Of a stretch of DNA of 64,000 nt, positions 25,651 through 34,748 are shown piece by piece. Both the position numbers and the translations under genes were made by a program. The notes below the pieces were generated by a model. The model searched no databases. It had not been told where the DNA came from and was given only the letters and a program-made list of their open reading frames with translations. Origin of the DNA: Nocardia vinacea (GTDB taxonomy: Bacteria > Actinomycetota > Actinomycetes > Mycobacteriales > Mycobacteriaceae); NCBI RefSeq assembly GCF_035920345.1, contig NZ_CP109149.1, positions 3,844,001 through 3,908,000 of the forward strand. The letters are read 5' to 3'. How positions within the stretch are numbered: position 1 is the stretch's first letter; every line of letters starts with the position of its first letter.

Positions 25651-27270
25651 ATGTCCGCTACCACCACTCCTCCACCGGATGAAGTCGACCTCGCCGTCGA
25701 TACCGGTCGGCTCGAGAACGCCTCGCGCCTTCGCATCTACACGGTGCTCGCGCTCATCGTGCTGATGACCGAGGTCGTCCCCGTTCAGTACACGATGATC
25801 ACCCCGGCACTGCACGATATGAGCGCCACCTTCCCCGACGTCGGGGCCAACATCAACTGGGTGGTCATCTTGATCGGCCTGGTCGGTGCCTCCGCGACAC
25901 CGCTGCTGGGCAAGATGAGCGACATCTGGGGCAAGAAGCGGTTGTTCGTGGCGTGCGGCGTGCTGTTCGTCGTCGGCTCGTTGATCGACGCAGTCACCGA
26001 CAACTGGACGCTGTTCCTGATCGGACGTGGTCTGCAGGCGTTCGCCGTCGCCAGCCAGTTCATTGCCTTCGGCCTGATCCGGGATCTGATGCCGCGGCGG
26101 TTCGTGGCGACCGCGCTCGGCTTCGTCGGCGCCGGGATCGGTATTGCCGCTGCGATAGCGCCGGTGATCGGCGGTGTGATGCTCGACCACTTCTCCTGGC
26201 GGTCGTTGTTCTGGGGTCTGGGCGGTTTCACCGCCGTGATGACGCTGCTCGTCGTGCTCGTAGTCCCGGAATCGAAGCTGCGGGTACGCGATCGGATCGA
26301 TCCCTTCGGCGCGGTGCTGCTGTCCGCCGGTACGCTGCTGGTTCTGCTCTACCTGGACAACGGCCAAAGCTGGGGTTGGGGCCGCGCAACCAGCATCGCC
26401 TGGCTGGTTGGCGGACTACTGCTGCTGGCACTTTTCTTCGTGGTGGAAACCCGAGTGAGCCGCCCGATGGTCGACCTGCGGCTGTTGTTGAACCCCAAGG
26501 TCAGCATGGTGCTGCTGATGTCCTTCTTCGGCGTCGGCATCATCGCGATACAGCCGCTGACGCTGGCGTACATGACCCAGACCCCGAATGCCGACGGGCT
26601 GCGCGACCAGGTCGCACAGGGTGTCGTGGCCAAAGCCCATGAGATGACCGGAGCTACGCTCCCGGTCGACATGGTGAAGGTGGTCCTCGATCCCAGCTAC
26701 AGCTACGGCAACGGCTTCACCATGTTGCAGTACGCGCTCCATGTCGGACTCTGGGCCGGGCTCGTCGCCGTCATCGCCGGCCCACTCGGCGGCTGGCTGG
26801 CGCACCGATACGGCGCCCGCATTCCGGCGATCCTCGGCTTCGCCGTCAACGTGGTCGCGGGCGTTGGCTACCTCCTGGTCGACTACAGCTGGGCCACCTA
26901 TTCGGTGTTCTACGCGCTGTCCGGGATCGGGTTCGGCTTCTTCTACGCCGCCGTGGCCAATCTCGTCGTCGATGCGGTACCACAGGAACAGCAAGGCATC
27001 AGTACCGGCATGCTCGGTGTCACCATCAACCTCGGCACGTCGGTCTCCCTCGCCGTGGTCACTGCCTTGCTCAACAACAACCCGATCAAGGCGAGCATCG
27101 ACGTCATGGGCAACCACGTCGTCCAGCCGATACCGCAGGTGTTCGGCGACAGCGGCTACACCCAGACTTTCTGGCTCGCGCTGGGCACCGCTGTGATCGC
27201 ACTGGTCCTGGCGGTGATGCTGCGGCACGGCCGGGCAGCGGCGCGCGGCGGCGCCGACCACACCGAATAA
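25651..27270 (+). CDS. MFS transporter, DHA2-type drug/solute antiporter
   Basis: A 539-residue multi-pass membrane protein. The first helix starts near residue 27 (VLALIVLMTEVVPVQYTMI); the loop 2-3 signature reads GKMSDIWGKKRLF, then FLIGRGLQAFAVASQ and the motif-C-like GAGIGIAAAIAPVIGGVMLDH. Length and pattern fit the 14-helix DHA2 family of proton-driven exporters. ATG 25651 has GGAG 8 bp upstream. A large extracytoplasmic loop (about residues 305-350) is present. It may export a toxic substrate or intermediate, or import it; the direction cannot be read. Confidence 0.9.
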   Translation: MSATTTPPPDEVDLAVDTGRLENASRLRIYTVLALIVLMTEVVPVQYTMITPALHDMSATFPDVGANINWVVILIGLVGASATPLLGKMSDIWGKKRLFVACGVLFVVGSLIDAVTDNWTLFLIGRGLQAFAVASQFIAFGLIRDLMPRRFVATALGFVGAGIGIAAAIAPVIGGVMLDHFSWRSLFWGLGGFTAVMTLLVVLVVPESKLRVRDRIDPFGAVLLSAGTLLVLLYLDNGQSWGWGRATSIAWLVGGLLLLALFFVVETRVSRPMVDLRLLLNPKVSMVLLMSFFGVGIIAIQPLTLAYMTQTPNADGLRDQVAQGVVAKAHEMTGATLPVDMVKVVLDPSYSYGNGFTMLQYALHVGLWAGLVAVIAGPLGGWLAHRYGARIPAILGFAVNVVAGVGYLLVDYSWATYSVFYALSGIGFGFFYAAVANLVVDAVPQEQQGISTGMLGVTINLGTSVSLAVVTALLNNNPIKASIDVMGNHVVQPIPQVFGDSGYTQTFWLALGTAVIALVLAVMLRHGRAAARGGADHTE

Positions 27271-27340
27271 CTCACTCCCGCAACACAATCCCCCGCCGAC
27301 GGCCGTCACCCATCGTGCCCACGCCTTGTCGGCGGGCCCA

Positions 27341-27394
27341 GACCTCCCGCGGATGTCGTCAACTCCCTGCACTCACCGACATCCGCGGGAGGTC
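27341..27394. terminator. perfect 18-bp inverted repeat, possible terminator
   Basis: GACCTCCCGCGGATGTCG at 27341-27358 pairs perfectly with 27377-27394 around an 18-nt loop. It lies 70 bp after the MFS stop. There is no T-run, so it may be a factor-assisted terminator or a mobile hairpin. Confidence 0.5.
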
Positions 27395-27403
27395 CCCCGA
27401 ACC

Positions 27404-27630
27404 CCCGCGCGCGCGAAATCCACTGCCGCGGGCCGGTATTCCTCCTCTCAACGTCCCGCGGGATTCGCCGCGGGAGCTCCCCGACACCCCGCGCGCGAAA
27501 TCCACTGCCGCGCGGGCCGGTATTCGTCCTCTCAACATCCTGCGGGATTCGCCGCGGGAGCTCCCCGACACCCCGCGCGCGAAATCCACTGTCGCGCGGG
27601 CCGGTATTCCTTGCTCTCAACATCCCCGCG
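27404..27630. repeat. tandem direct repeat, about 84-bp unit, 2.7 copies
   Basis: A unit of 84-85 bp containing CGCGAAATCCACTG, GGCCGGTATTC, CTCTCAAC and GCGGGATTCGCCGCGGGAGC is repeated nearly perfectly; the CTCTCAAC element begins at about 27446, 27530 and 27615. Each unit contains an internal hairpin CCGCGGG..CCGCGGG-like segment. It lies between the MFS and cholesterol-oxidase-like genes and ends about 40 bp before the latter's start codon. It is not CRISPR: there are no unique spacers. Confidence 0.85.
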
Positions 27631-27671
27631 GGGATCCGATCCGATCCCCGCGATCAGGAGGTCGATCAAAC

Positions 27672-29267
27672 ATGTCCGCATTCACGCGCCGGTCGTTTCT
27701 CGGTGGCGCCGCCGGTGCCGCAGTCGCATTGGCGGGTACGGGAATTGCCGCCGGTGGCAGCGGTATCGCGACAAATATGAGGAGTGTCCCGCTCGTCCGC
27801 GAAGACCATCGGGTCATCGTGATCGGGACCGGATTCGGCGGCGGCGTCACCGCGCTGCGCCTAGCCCAGGCCGGAGTCCCGGTCTTGATGCTGGAGCGCG
27901 GATTACGATGGCCGACAGGTCCGAATGCGGAGACGTTCCCGCACGCCACGTCTCCGGATAAGCGCATTCTCTGGTACGAGTCCGCGCCGGAGCTGTTCGG
28001 TAAGCCGGTGGCGTTCGACCCCTACGCCGGACTGCTCGAGACGGTATCAGGCGAGAATATGACAGCGCTGTGCGCGGCCGGTGTCGGCGGCGGATCCCTT
28101 GTGTACCAAGGCATGTCGCTGCAGCCGTCGCAGGCCGCATTCGCCACGCAGTTCCCGGACGGTCTGGATTGGCCGACGATGAACCGGGTCCACTATCCGC
28201 GCGTCGCGCAGATGTTGAAGCTCGCGGTCGCCCCGGACGAACTGATCGCCAGTCCGAACTATCAGGCCGTCCGGGTCTTCGAACAACATGTACGCAAGGC
28301 CGGTTTGCCGGTGTCGAAGATTCCGATGCCGATCGACTGGAATTACGCGCTCGCCGAACTCCGTGGCGAGATGAAGCCCTCCTATACCAATGGCGACGGT
28401 GCGCTCGGTGTGAACAACGGCGGAAAACACTCCGTCGACGTCACCTATATCGCCGCGGCGGAGGCGACCGGCAAGGTGCAGGTCGAAATACTCCACCACG
28501 TCACCGAGGTCGAACGCGCCAGGGACGGACGGTGGACCGTCTACGTCGACCGGACCGACTCCTCCGGCACCGTGCTGGAGAACAAGATCCTCACCGCGGG
28601 CACGCTGGTCATGGCCGCCGGAAGCCTCAACACCACCAAACTGCTGGTGCGAGCCAAAGCGAAGGGAACCATCCCGGACCTGCCGGACGCACTCGGCGCC
28701 GGGTGGGGCACCAACGCCGACCGCATCTACACCTGGACCTGCCTCGACAGCGATCTCGGCTACCCCCAGGGCGGACCGGTCGTCTACGGCAGCCTGAACT
28801 GGGACGATCCCACGAAAGCGGCCACGGTCATCCAGGCATCGATCCCACCGGCGGGCGTGGATGCGCGCACCACCATGCTGGTCGGCTACGGCGTCAGCAA
28901 CGCCCGCGGACGCTTCGTATACGACTCGGGCAAGGACGAGGCAGTGCTGCGCTGGCCCAAAGAAGGAGACGCGGCGATCCAGAACGGCGCCATCGGTCCG
29001 CTGGTGCAGAAGATCGCCGGCCCGGCAAGCGTTCTCGTCGATACGAACCTGGCAGTCCCCTCCACTTGGCACGCGCTCGGCGGTGCGAATATGGGCCCGG
29101 TCTGCGATCTGGAAGGCCGCGTGCACGGGCAGCGCGGACTCTATGTCCTCGACGGCGCGCTGATCCCGGGCAACAGCGCGGCCTGCAACCCATCGATGAC
29201 CATCGCGGCCGTCGCCGAACGCGCACTCGACCACATAGTTGCGCAAGACGTCGGTTCGATCATCTGA
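27672..29267 (+). CDS. secreted GMC oxidoreductase, cholesterol oxidase-like
   Basis: A 531-residue flavoprotein with a twin-arginine signal (FTRRSFLGGAAGAAV, RR at 6-7), then the FAD motif VIGTGFGGGVTALRLAQAG, GAGVGGGSLVYQGM-like FAD contact (CAAGVGGGSLVYQ), and the C-terminal active-site region WHALGGANMG with catalytic His and PGNSAACNPSMTIAAVAE with Asn. These match class I (non-covalent FAD) cholesterol oxidases, which oxidise and isomerise a 3-beta-hydroxysterol using O2. ATG 27672 has AGGAGG 9-10 bp upstream. It is monocistronic, followed by a terminator hairpin. It is the strongest single pointer to steroid chemistry in the window. Confidence 0.87.
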   Translation: MSAFTRRSFLGGAAGAAVALAGTGIAAGGSGIATNMRSVPLVREDHRVIVIGTGFGGGVTALRLAQAGVPVLMLERGLRWPTGPNAETFPHATSPDKRILWYESAPELFGKPVAFDPYAGLLETVSGENMTALCAAGVGGGSLVYQGMSLQPSQAAFATQFPDGLDWPTMNRVHYPRVAQMLKLAVAPDELIASPNYQAVRVFEQHVRKAGLPVSKIPMPIDWNYALAELRGEMKPSYTNGDGALGVNNGGKHSVDVTYIAAAEATGKVQVEILHHVTEVERARDGRWTVYVDRTDSSGTVLENKILTAGTLVMAAGSLNTTKLLVRAKAKGTIPDLPDALGAGWGTNADRIYTWTCLDSDLGYPQGGPVVYGSLNWDDPTKAATVIQASIPPAGVDARTTMLVGYGVSNARGRFVYDSGKDEAVLRWPKEGDAAIQNGAIGPLVQKIAGPASVLVDTNLAVPSTWHALGGANMGPVCDLEGRVHGQRGLYVLDGALIPGNSAACNPSMTIAAVAERALDHIVAQDVGSII

Positions 29268-29275
29268 CCCCCTTC

Positions 29276-29307
29276 GGCGGGGTCGCTCCTCAGCGGGCGA
29301 CCCCGCC
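29276..29307. terminator. hairpin terminator between convergent genes
   Basis: GGCGGGGTCGC at 29276-29286 pairs with GCGACCCCGCC at 29297-29307 around a 10-nt loop, between the stops of the cholesterol-oxidase-like and TetR genes. Confidence 0.65.
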
Positions 29308-29313
29308 GATCCG

Positions 29314-29925
29314 TTAGTGGACGCGCCCGTTGCGCACCGACGAGAGCGCGTCGAATGCTTCATCGAGCAACTCCGCCAGATCGAGTTCGCCATTGGATGC
29401 CGACCAGCGCTCGACGGCGATATTCAGGCAACTCGTCGCGGCGGCGACCTTGATCTCCACCGAGATGGGGACCGGTCCCGATACGCCTGCCCGCTCGGCC
29501 AGCGCCGCAGTGAGGGCGGGTCGCCAACTGTGCTGCTTCTCCAGCTGCCGCCCGGACAACTCCGGGGTGTCGAAGATGAGTCGCGTCATGGCGAGCGCGG
29601 CGACCGGGTCCTGCAGATAGAACTCGATGACCCCTCCCAGCGCCCGGCGCAACGCCGTCCAGTCGTCCTCTTCGGCGGGCCGGGCACGCAGCGCGTCCGC
29701 GAACTGGTCGGCGTGGGCGTCGAAGGCGCTCAGCACCGCTTCCTCCTTGCTGCCGAAGTAGCGCAGGAGAGTGCTGCGGGATACCCCGGCAGCCGCGGCC
29801 ATGTCATCCACGGTGACGTTGTGGAACCCCCGCTCACGGGTCAGTTCATAGGCGACCTGTGCGAGGTCGGCTCGCACTGCGGCGCGGGCGATCATTCTCG
29901 TGCGCTTGGTTCCGCTCATGGGCAT
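29314..29925 (-). CDS. TetR-family transcriptional regulator
   Basis: A 203-residue protein with N-terminal TetR helix-turn-helix (ERGFHNVTVDDMAAAAGVSRSTLLRYFGSKEEAV, about residues 31-64) and an all-helical ligand domain. ATG 29925 has AAAGGG 7 bp upstream. It is divergent from the amidohydrolase at 30054 across 128 bp carrying a candidate operator at 29944-29959, so it probably represses that gene and itself. The ligand is unknown. Confidence 0.92.
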   Translation of the reverse strand: MPMSGTKRTRMIARAAVRADLAQVAYELTRERGFHNVTVDDMAAAAGVSRSTLLRYFGSKEEAVLSAFDAHADQFADALRARPAEEDDWTALRRALGGVIEFYLQDPVAALAMTRLIFDTPELSGRQLEKQHSWRPALTAALAERAGVSGPVPISVEIKVAAATSCLNIAVERWSASNGELDLAELLDEAFDALSSVRNGRVH

Positions 29926-29943
29926 GACGCTACCCTTTGCAAT

Positions 29944-29959
29944 TCAGTGACAGAACTGA
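29944..29959. promoter_or_regulatory. candidate TetR operator
   Basis: TCAGT-gacaga-ACTGA, perfect 5-bp arms with a 6-bp spacer, lies 18 bp before the TetR start. A second TCAG-type cluster (CTCAGTCTCACC) follows at 29980-29992. Confidence 0.45.
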
Positions 29960-30053
29960 GTTCTGCGAGCTAGTCTGACACTCAGTCTCACCAATGAGGC
30001 TAAGTCTCTACTCGCGCCGGTGCGCGGAACTGTCAAGAAAGCAAGGTGTCAAC

Positions 30054-31325
30054 GTGTCGGATTTCTTCGTCGTATCGGGCGATACGCACATCATCGAGCC
30101 GGTCGACCTGTACAAAACCCGGCTGCCCAAACATCTGCGGGACCGCGCCCTCTGGGAGGAGGAGTTCACCCTCGACGAGCCGATCGTGGCGGGCGGACAC
30201 ACCGAGTTCAAGAAGCTGCACACGGTCGGGTTCGACGGTTGGACCATCTCCAAGTACCGGCAGCTCGGCGGGCGGACACCGGACGGCGAGCCGGAGAACG
30301 TCATCCGGGATATGGATCTCGATGGCGTCGACGCCTCGGTGATGTTCCCGAACCTGTCGCTGTTCGTCCTGTTCACCGACGACCACGAGCTGTCGATGGC
30401 GCACGCGCGGGCGTGGAACGACTATCTCGTCGAACGGTATCTCCCGCACAAGGATCGGATGCGCCCGACGGCGGCGATCCCGCTCACCGACATTCCGGAC
30501 GCGGTCGCCGAGATCGAGCGATGTGCGCGCATGGGATTGGGAGCCGTCCTGCTGCCGGAGATCCCGCCCCTGCCCTACTGGTCGCGGGAGTACGACCCGG
30601 TGTGGGCGGCCGCTCAGGCGCACGGGTTGCCGGTGTTCTTCCACGTCGCCACCGGCGGGGTGATGGTCAAGGAGTCGGTGTCCGAAACGGCGACGACCGT
30701 CAAAGGCCTGATGACGGCCATGAATATGGGGAAGGGACAGCTGACCGACGATATGGTCGCGGGCCGGACCATGGGCGGCGGGAACACCGCATCGGCCAGC
30801 CCGCAGGCCATCATCGCCGCCCTCATCGGCGGCGGTGTCTGCGAACGATTTCCGAACCTGCACTTCAACCTCACCGAGTTCGGCGCGGGCTGGCTGGTCT
30901 CGTTCATGGGCATGATGGACAAATCCTGGCGGACCGGCATCGGCCAGGACGCCGATTGGTGGCTCGGGTTCTGGGACGACTCTCGCCCGCCGAACGACCA
31001 GCCGACCATGGGACGACTGTTCGCCATCAACGGGAAATGGCCCTACCCGCTCGCGCCCAGCGAATACCTCCAGCGTCAGATCCATGTGCAGTTCGCGGAC
31101 GACCCAGTGGCCGTCAAGGCCCGCCACATCACCGGGATGTCGACCGTCATCTGGGGCAACGACTACCCGCACGCGGAAGGCACCTTCCGCAGTAGCAAGG
31201 AATGCATCGACTTCAACTTCGACGGGGTTCCCGACGACGAGCGGGCGATCATCCTCGGCGGCACTCTGGCCGATGTCGTGGGCTTCGACAAGAGCGTGAA
31301 GAAGGCCCCGGTCAACGTCGCCTGA
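30054..31325 (+). CDS. amidohydrolase-2 family metal-dependent hydrolase/decarboxylase
   Basis: A 423-residue TIM-barrel protein related to ACMSD-type enzymes: N-terminal VVSGDTHIIEPVDLY with the D-x-H pair, HVATGG in the middle and the C-terminal WGNDYPHAEGTF. It is a paralogue of 21152-22324. GTG 30054 has AAGG 7 bp upstream; the ATG at 29994 would add 20 residues of poor composition. It is under a probable TetR control region. The reaction is probably decarboxylation or hydrolysis of a ring-cleavage-type acid; the substrate is unknown. Confidence 0.87.
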   Translation: MSDFFVVSGDTHIIEPVDLYKTRLPKHLRDRALWEEEFTLDEPIVAGGHTEFKKLHTVGFDGWTISKYRQLGGRTPDGEPENVIRDMDLDGVDASVMFPNLSLFVLFTDDHELSMAHARAWNDYLVERYLPHKDRMRPTAAIPLTDIPDAVAEIERCARMGLGAVLLPEIPPLPYWSREYDPVWAAAQAHGLPVFFHVATGGVMVKESVSETATTVKGLMTAMNMGKGQLTDDMVAGRTMGGGNTASASPQAIIAALIGGGVCERFPNLHFNLTEFGAGWLVSFMGMMDKSWRTGIGQDADWWLGFWDDSRPPNDQPTMGRLFAINGKWPYPLAPSEYLQRQIHVQFADDPVAVKARHITGMSTVIWGNDYPHAEGTFRSSKECIDFNFDGVPDDERAIILGGTLADVVGFDKSVKKAPVNVA

Positions 31326-31329
31326 CTGG

Positions 31330-32079
31330 TCAGCGCCCCCGCCACTGCGGTGGGCGCTTTTCCAGGAATGCGGCAACGCCTTCTTTCAAGTCTTCGCTGC
31401 GCATTACCCGCGCCACGGCTTCGGCGGTGGCGTCCCAACCGTCTGCATCGGCCGCGTCGTACTGAGACGCGATCGCCGCCAGTGTCGCCCCGACCGCCAC
31501 GGGTGACGAGGCGCAAACGTCATCGGCGAGTTCCAGTGCCGCATCGAGTGCGCGGCCGGGTTCGGTAACGCGATTCACCAGCCCGAGCTGGTGCGCGCGT
31601 TCGGCGTCGAATACGGCGCCGGTGATCAATAGCTCCTTGGCGACGTGCAGGGGCAGGGCGCGCAGTGTGCGGAAGAGCGCGCCCGAGGAGGCGACCACAC
31701 CGCGCCGGGTCTCCGGAAGTGCGAAACGGGCGGTGCGCGAAGCGACTACGAGATCGCAGGCGAGGACGATCTCGAGACCACCGCCGTAGGCCGGTCCCTC
31801 GACCGCCGCGATCAGTGGTTTCGCCCGGCGACGGCGAATGATGCCGTACTCCCCGCCCCGTTCGGTGCCGCCGCCCGCACCGTCCCTCAGGTCGGTGCCC
31901 GCCGAGAACACCGATGCGGTTCCCGTCAGCACTGCGACCCAGAGCGTCGGATCGTCGTCGAGCAGGTTCAGCGCCGCGTCGATACCCTCGGCAACCGCTC
32001 GATCGATGGCATTGCGTTTCTCCTCGCGGTTGATCCGAACCACGAGCACCCGGCCCCGTCGTTCTTGGCGAACAGTCAT
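31330..32079 (-). CDS. enoyl-CoA hydratase/isomerase
   Basis: A 249-residue crotonase: VLVVRINREEKRNAID at the N-terminus, FSAGTDLRDG and AVEGPAYGGGLEIVLACDLVVAS forming the oxyanion hole, and FALPETRRGV. The usual second catalytic Glu region reads ETRRGV, so Glu is retained. ATG 32079 was chosen because family similarity starts right after it; the longer frame to 32169 has no support. It is convergent with the amidohydrolase, only 4 bp between stops. A typical beta-oxidation role is likely. Confidence 0.87.
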   Translation of the reverse strand: MTVRQERRGRVLVVRINREEKRNAIDRAVAEGIDAALNLLDDDPTLWVAVLTGTASVFSAGTDLRDGAGGGTERGGEYGIIRRRRAKPLIAAVEGPAYGGGLEIVLACDLVVASRTARFALPETRRGVVASSGALFRTLRALPLHVAKELLITGAVFDAERAHQLGLVNRVTEPGRALDAALELADDVCASSPVAVGATLAAIASQYDAADADGWDATAEAVARVMRSEDLKEGVAAFLEKRPPQWRGR

Positions 32080-32251
32080 CGTATCGACCCGATCGCGGGG
32101 ATCGCTGCGGCCGAGCCGGTCGCGCCTTTCATACTGAAATCCTATCGACGTTCTGCACAATGAGGGCACCTTTATACAGCTTTTACCAGCAAGTTAGTCG
32201 AATTATTGTAATTAGTACACGCTATTAGCTAACGTGACCGAAGCCGGTGGC
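32080..32251. other. AT-rich junction upstream of truncated aldehyde dehydrogenase
   Basis: This segment includes an unusually AT-rich stretch (32160-32235, TTTATACAGC, AATTATTGTAATTAGTA). It probably supplies the promoter of the enoyl-CoA hydratase and marks the break point where the 5' part of the aldehyde dehydrogenase gene was lost. Confidence 0.4.
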
Positions 32252-33175
32252 ATGACCTGGCGTCGTCGGCATCATCGTCACCTGGAACGGACCGGTCATC
32301 TCCCTCGGCATGAAGGTCGTACCGGCGCTGGCGGCCGGAAATTGCGTCGTGGTGAAACCCTCGGAGTTCACCCCCTTCTCCCCTGATCTGTTCGCGCAAC
32401 TGCTGCGGGAAGCCGGTGTGCCGCAAGGAGTTTGCACCATACTGACCGGTGGCCCGGAGGCTGGAGCCGCCCTGGTTCGGCATCCGAAGGTGGCGAAGGT
32501 GAGTTTCGCCGGCGGGCCCGTCGCGGCACGCCAGATCATGCACGCGTGTGCCGACCAGCTCAAACCCGCAGTGCTGGAGTTGGGCGGTAAGACCGCGAGC
32601 CTTGTGTTCCCGGACGCCGGAGACCTCGACGCCGTGGCCAACCGTGCTGTGCGCGACTGCATCGGAGTACTGGCAGGCCAAGGCTGTGCCGTGCCGAGCC
32701 GTCTGATCGTGCACGAGGACATCCACGACGAGATGGTCGAACGGGTAACCGCCATCGCGGCCACCTACAAGGTGGGCGATCCGTTCGATCCGGAGGTCAA
32801 GGTCGGACCGCTCATCAATGCCGCCGCTGTCGAGCGGGTCTGCGGCATGCTCGACCGCGTCCGGCGTGATGGTGCGGGCCGAATCGTGCTGGGCGGCAGC
32901 AAGGCAGGCGGCGACCTCGCGGACAAGAACTTCGTGGAGCCGACGATCATCGTCGATACCGATCCCGACCACGAGATCGCACAGACGGAGATCTTCGGCC
33001 CGGTACTGCTGATCTTCAAGTTCTCGACCGATGACGAGGCGGTCGCGTTGGCCAACAGCACGCCCTACGGGCTCGGCGCGAATATCCAGTCGACGAATCT
33101 CATAGGGAAGGCGGGCGGGCCGGGATCGACGAATTCCTGCGCTACAAGACGGTTTCCATCATCGAGCCGGAGTAG
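32252..33175 (+). pseudogene. aldehyde dehydrogenase, truncated and frameshifted
   Basis: The reading frame opens inside the NAD-binding domain (GVVGIIVTWNGPVISLGMK) and lacks about the first 150 residues of the family. It keeps KPSEFTPF, the catalytic Glu region LELGGKTASLVF, a Cys in GQGCAVPSRL and EIFGPVLLIFKF. After NIQSTNL there is a deletion with frame change; the true C-terminus GIDEFLRYKTVSIIEPE is readable in another frame and ends at TAG 33173-33175. Both ends are damaged, so it is a pseudogene. A terminator follows. Confidence 0.88.
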
Positions 33176-33180
33176 ACCGA

Positions 33181-33211
33181 AAGGGGCCGAGGCAATACCT
33201 CGGCCCCTTTT
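33181..33211 (+). terminator. rho-independent terminator
   Basis: AAGGGGCCGAGG (33181-33192) pairs perfectly with CCTCGGCCCCTT (33198-33209) around loop CAATA and is followed by T residues. It ends the aldehyde dehydrogenase remnant and may also serve the opposing livF. Confidence 0.85.
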
Positions 33212-33222
33212 CTATGTACACC

Positions 33223-33945
33223 TCAAGCCGCAGTGGCGTCACCGAGATAACCGCGCAGCAGTTCGTCACCGGCTTGGTCGGCGGCACCCGACCAGGCGAT
33301 CCGCCCGCGCTGCAGGATGAGGCAGTGGTCGGCGAAAGCCAGTGCGCGACTGGCGAACTGCTCGATCATGATCACCGTGACACCGGCCGCCCTGGCCCGC
33401 TGCAGGCTCTCGAAGACCACATCGACCATCTTCGGCGCCAGGCCGAGCGACATCTCGTCGGCGATCACCAACCGCGGTTCGACCATCAGCGCCCTGGCCA
33501 GCGACAGCATCTGCTGTTCGCCGCCGGACAGGGTGCCTGCGGCCTGACGCTGCCGTTGCTGCAGCACAGGAAAGATCTCGAAGGCATGATCGATGGCCAC
33601 GGCCCTGCGCCGCCGGTCGGCCGCCGTGGCCATGCGCAGATTCTCCAGCACGGTCAGGGTCGGGAACACGCCGCGGCCTTCGGGCAGATGTACGAGGCCT
33701 GCGCGCCGAATCCGGTCCGGCGTCGCGCCGGTGATATCGCGGCCGTCGAGTTCGACGGTTCCGTCCACCGGTGCGACGAGCCCGGACAGCGCCCTGGCCA
33801 GGGTGCTTTTTCCGGAACCGTTCGGCCCGAGCACGGCGAGCGCGCTGTTCGGGTGCACATCGAAGGTCACGCCCTGCAGTGCCTGCGCGGCACCGTAGCG
33901 GACGCTCAGGTCGCGGACGGCGAGCAGGGAAGACGTGGTGGTCAT
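33223..33945 (-). CDS. livF: branched-chain-type ABC transporter ATP-binding protein (LivF)
   Basis: A 240-residue ATPase with Walker A GPNGSGKSTL, signature LSGGEQQMLSLARALM and Walker B RLVIADEMSLGLAP, with HxxG LivF-type H-loop replaced by a normal E-Q switch (IMIEQFASRAL). It matches LivF in length (about 235). It is last in the operon livHM-livG-livF, overlapping livG by 4 bp. The importer would bring in a hydrophobic or carboxylate solute; LivF-type systems are not limited to amino acids and often serve aromatic or steroid acids. Confidence 0.9.
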   Translation of the reverse strand: MTTTSSLLAVRDLSVRYGAAQALQGVTFDVHPNSALAVLGPNGSGKSTLARALSGLVAPVDGTVELDGRDITGATPDRIRRAGLVHLPEGRGVFPTLTVLENLRMATAADRRRRAVAIDHAFEIFPVLQQRQRQAAGTLSGGEQQMLSLARALMVEPRLVIADEMSLGLAPKMVDVVFESLQRARAAGVTVIMIEQFASRALAFADHCLILQRGRIAWSGAADQAGDELLRGYLGDATAA

Positions 33946-34748
33946 GCCGAGGTCCTTTCCTCGTCGGGGCCCGCGCCCAGGTACGCGGCGCGCACGGCCG
34001 GATCCGCACGGACCTCGGCCGGGGTTCCTTCGCTGATCTTGACGCCGAAGTCGAGCACATGGACGACATCGCTGAGCCCGAGCACCAGATCGACATCGTG
34101 CTCGACCAGCAGCAGCGATACGCCGTGGTCGGCCACGACACGGGTGAATGTGCCCGCGAGCTCATCGGTTTCGCGCGCGTCCAGCCCCGACGACGGTTCG
34201 TCCAGCAGTAGCACATTCGGATCGACGGCCAGTGCCCTGGCGATCTCGACGAGCCGACTGGTGCCCAGCGGCAGTCCGGCCACCGGCAGATCGGCGTGCC
34301 CGGTCAGTTGCAGTGCGGCGAGGATCTCGTCGACCCGCCGGTCCTCGTCGGCGGGGGCTCGGCGGAAACCGCCCGCCGTCACGAGGTCGGTCCACATCCG
34401 GCTGCGTGCGTGCCGGAGCCGGTAGCCGAGCACCACGTGTTCGCGGACGGTCAGTCCGGGGAAGAGCTCCGGATGCTGGAAGGTACGAGCGAGGCCGCGC
34501 CGGGCCCGCGACTGCGCACTCGCCTTGGTGACGTCGTGCCCGTCCATCAGGACGGCGCCGGAGCTCGGTTTCAGCAGTCCGGACAGCACCGCGAACAAGG
34601 TGCTCTTACCTGCGCCGTTGGGGCCGACGAGACCGACGATGGATGCAGGCGGGACCTGGAGGTCGACGTCGTTGAGGGCGACGAGCCCACCGAAGCGGAC
34701 GGTCACACCTTTGGCCTCGATCCGCGGTGGGGTTGGGTCGGTGGTCAT
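33942..34748 (-). CDS. livG: branched-chain-type ABC transporter ATP-binding protein (LivG)
   Basis: A 268-residue ATPase with Walker A GPNGAGKSTLFAVLSG, Walker B NVLLLDEPSSGLD and a LivG-type long middle segment (ARTFQHPELFPGLTVREHVVLG). The usual LSGG signature is altered to LPLGTSRLVEIARAL, a deviation seen in part of this family. ATG 34748 overlaps the permease stop by 4 bp. It pairs with LivF to drive the transporter. Confidence 0.9.
   Translation of the reverse strand: MTTDPTPPRIEAKGVTVRFGGLVALNDVDLQVPPASIVGLVGPNGAGKSTLFAVLSGLLKPSSGAVLMDGHDVTKASAQSRARRGLARTFQHPELFPGLTVREHVVLGYRLRHARSRMWTDLVTAGGFRRAPADEDRRVDEILAALQLTGHADLPVAGLPLGTSRLVEIARALAVDPNVLLLDEPSSGLDARETDELAGTFTRVVADHGVSLLLVEHDVDLVLGLSDVVHVLDFGVKISEGTPAEVRADPAVRAAYLGAGPDEERTSA

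Noticed and set aside
27404..27630. Tandem repeats resembling a CRISPR array
   Set aside because: Units are contiguous with no unique spacers, and there are no cas genes.
32252..33320. Functional aldehyde dehydrogenase
   Set aside because: It lacks the N-terminal third and has a frame change before the real C-terminus.
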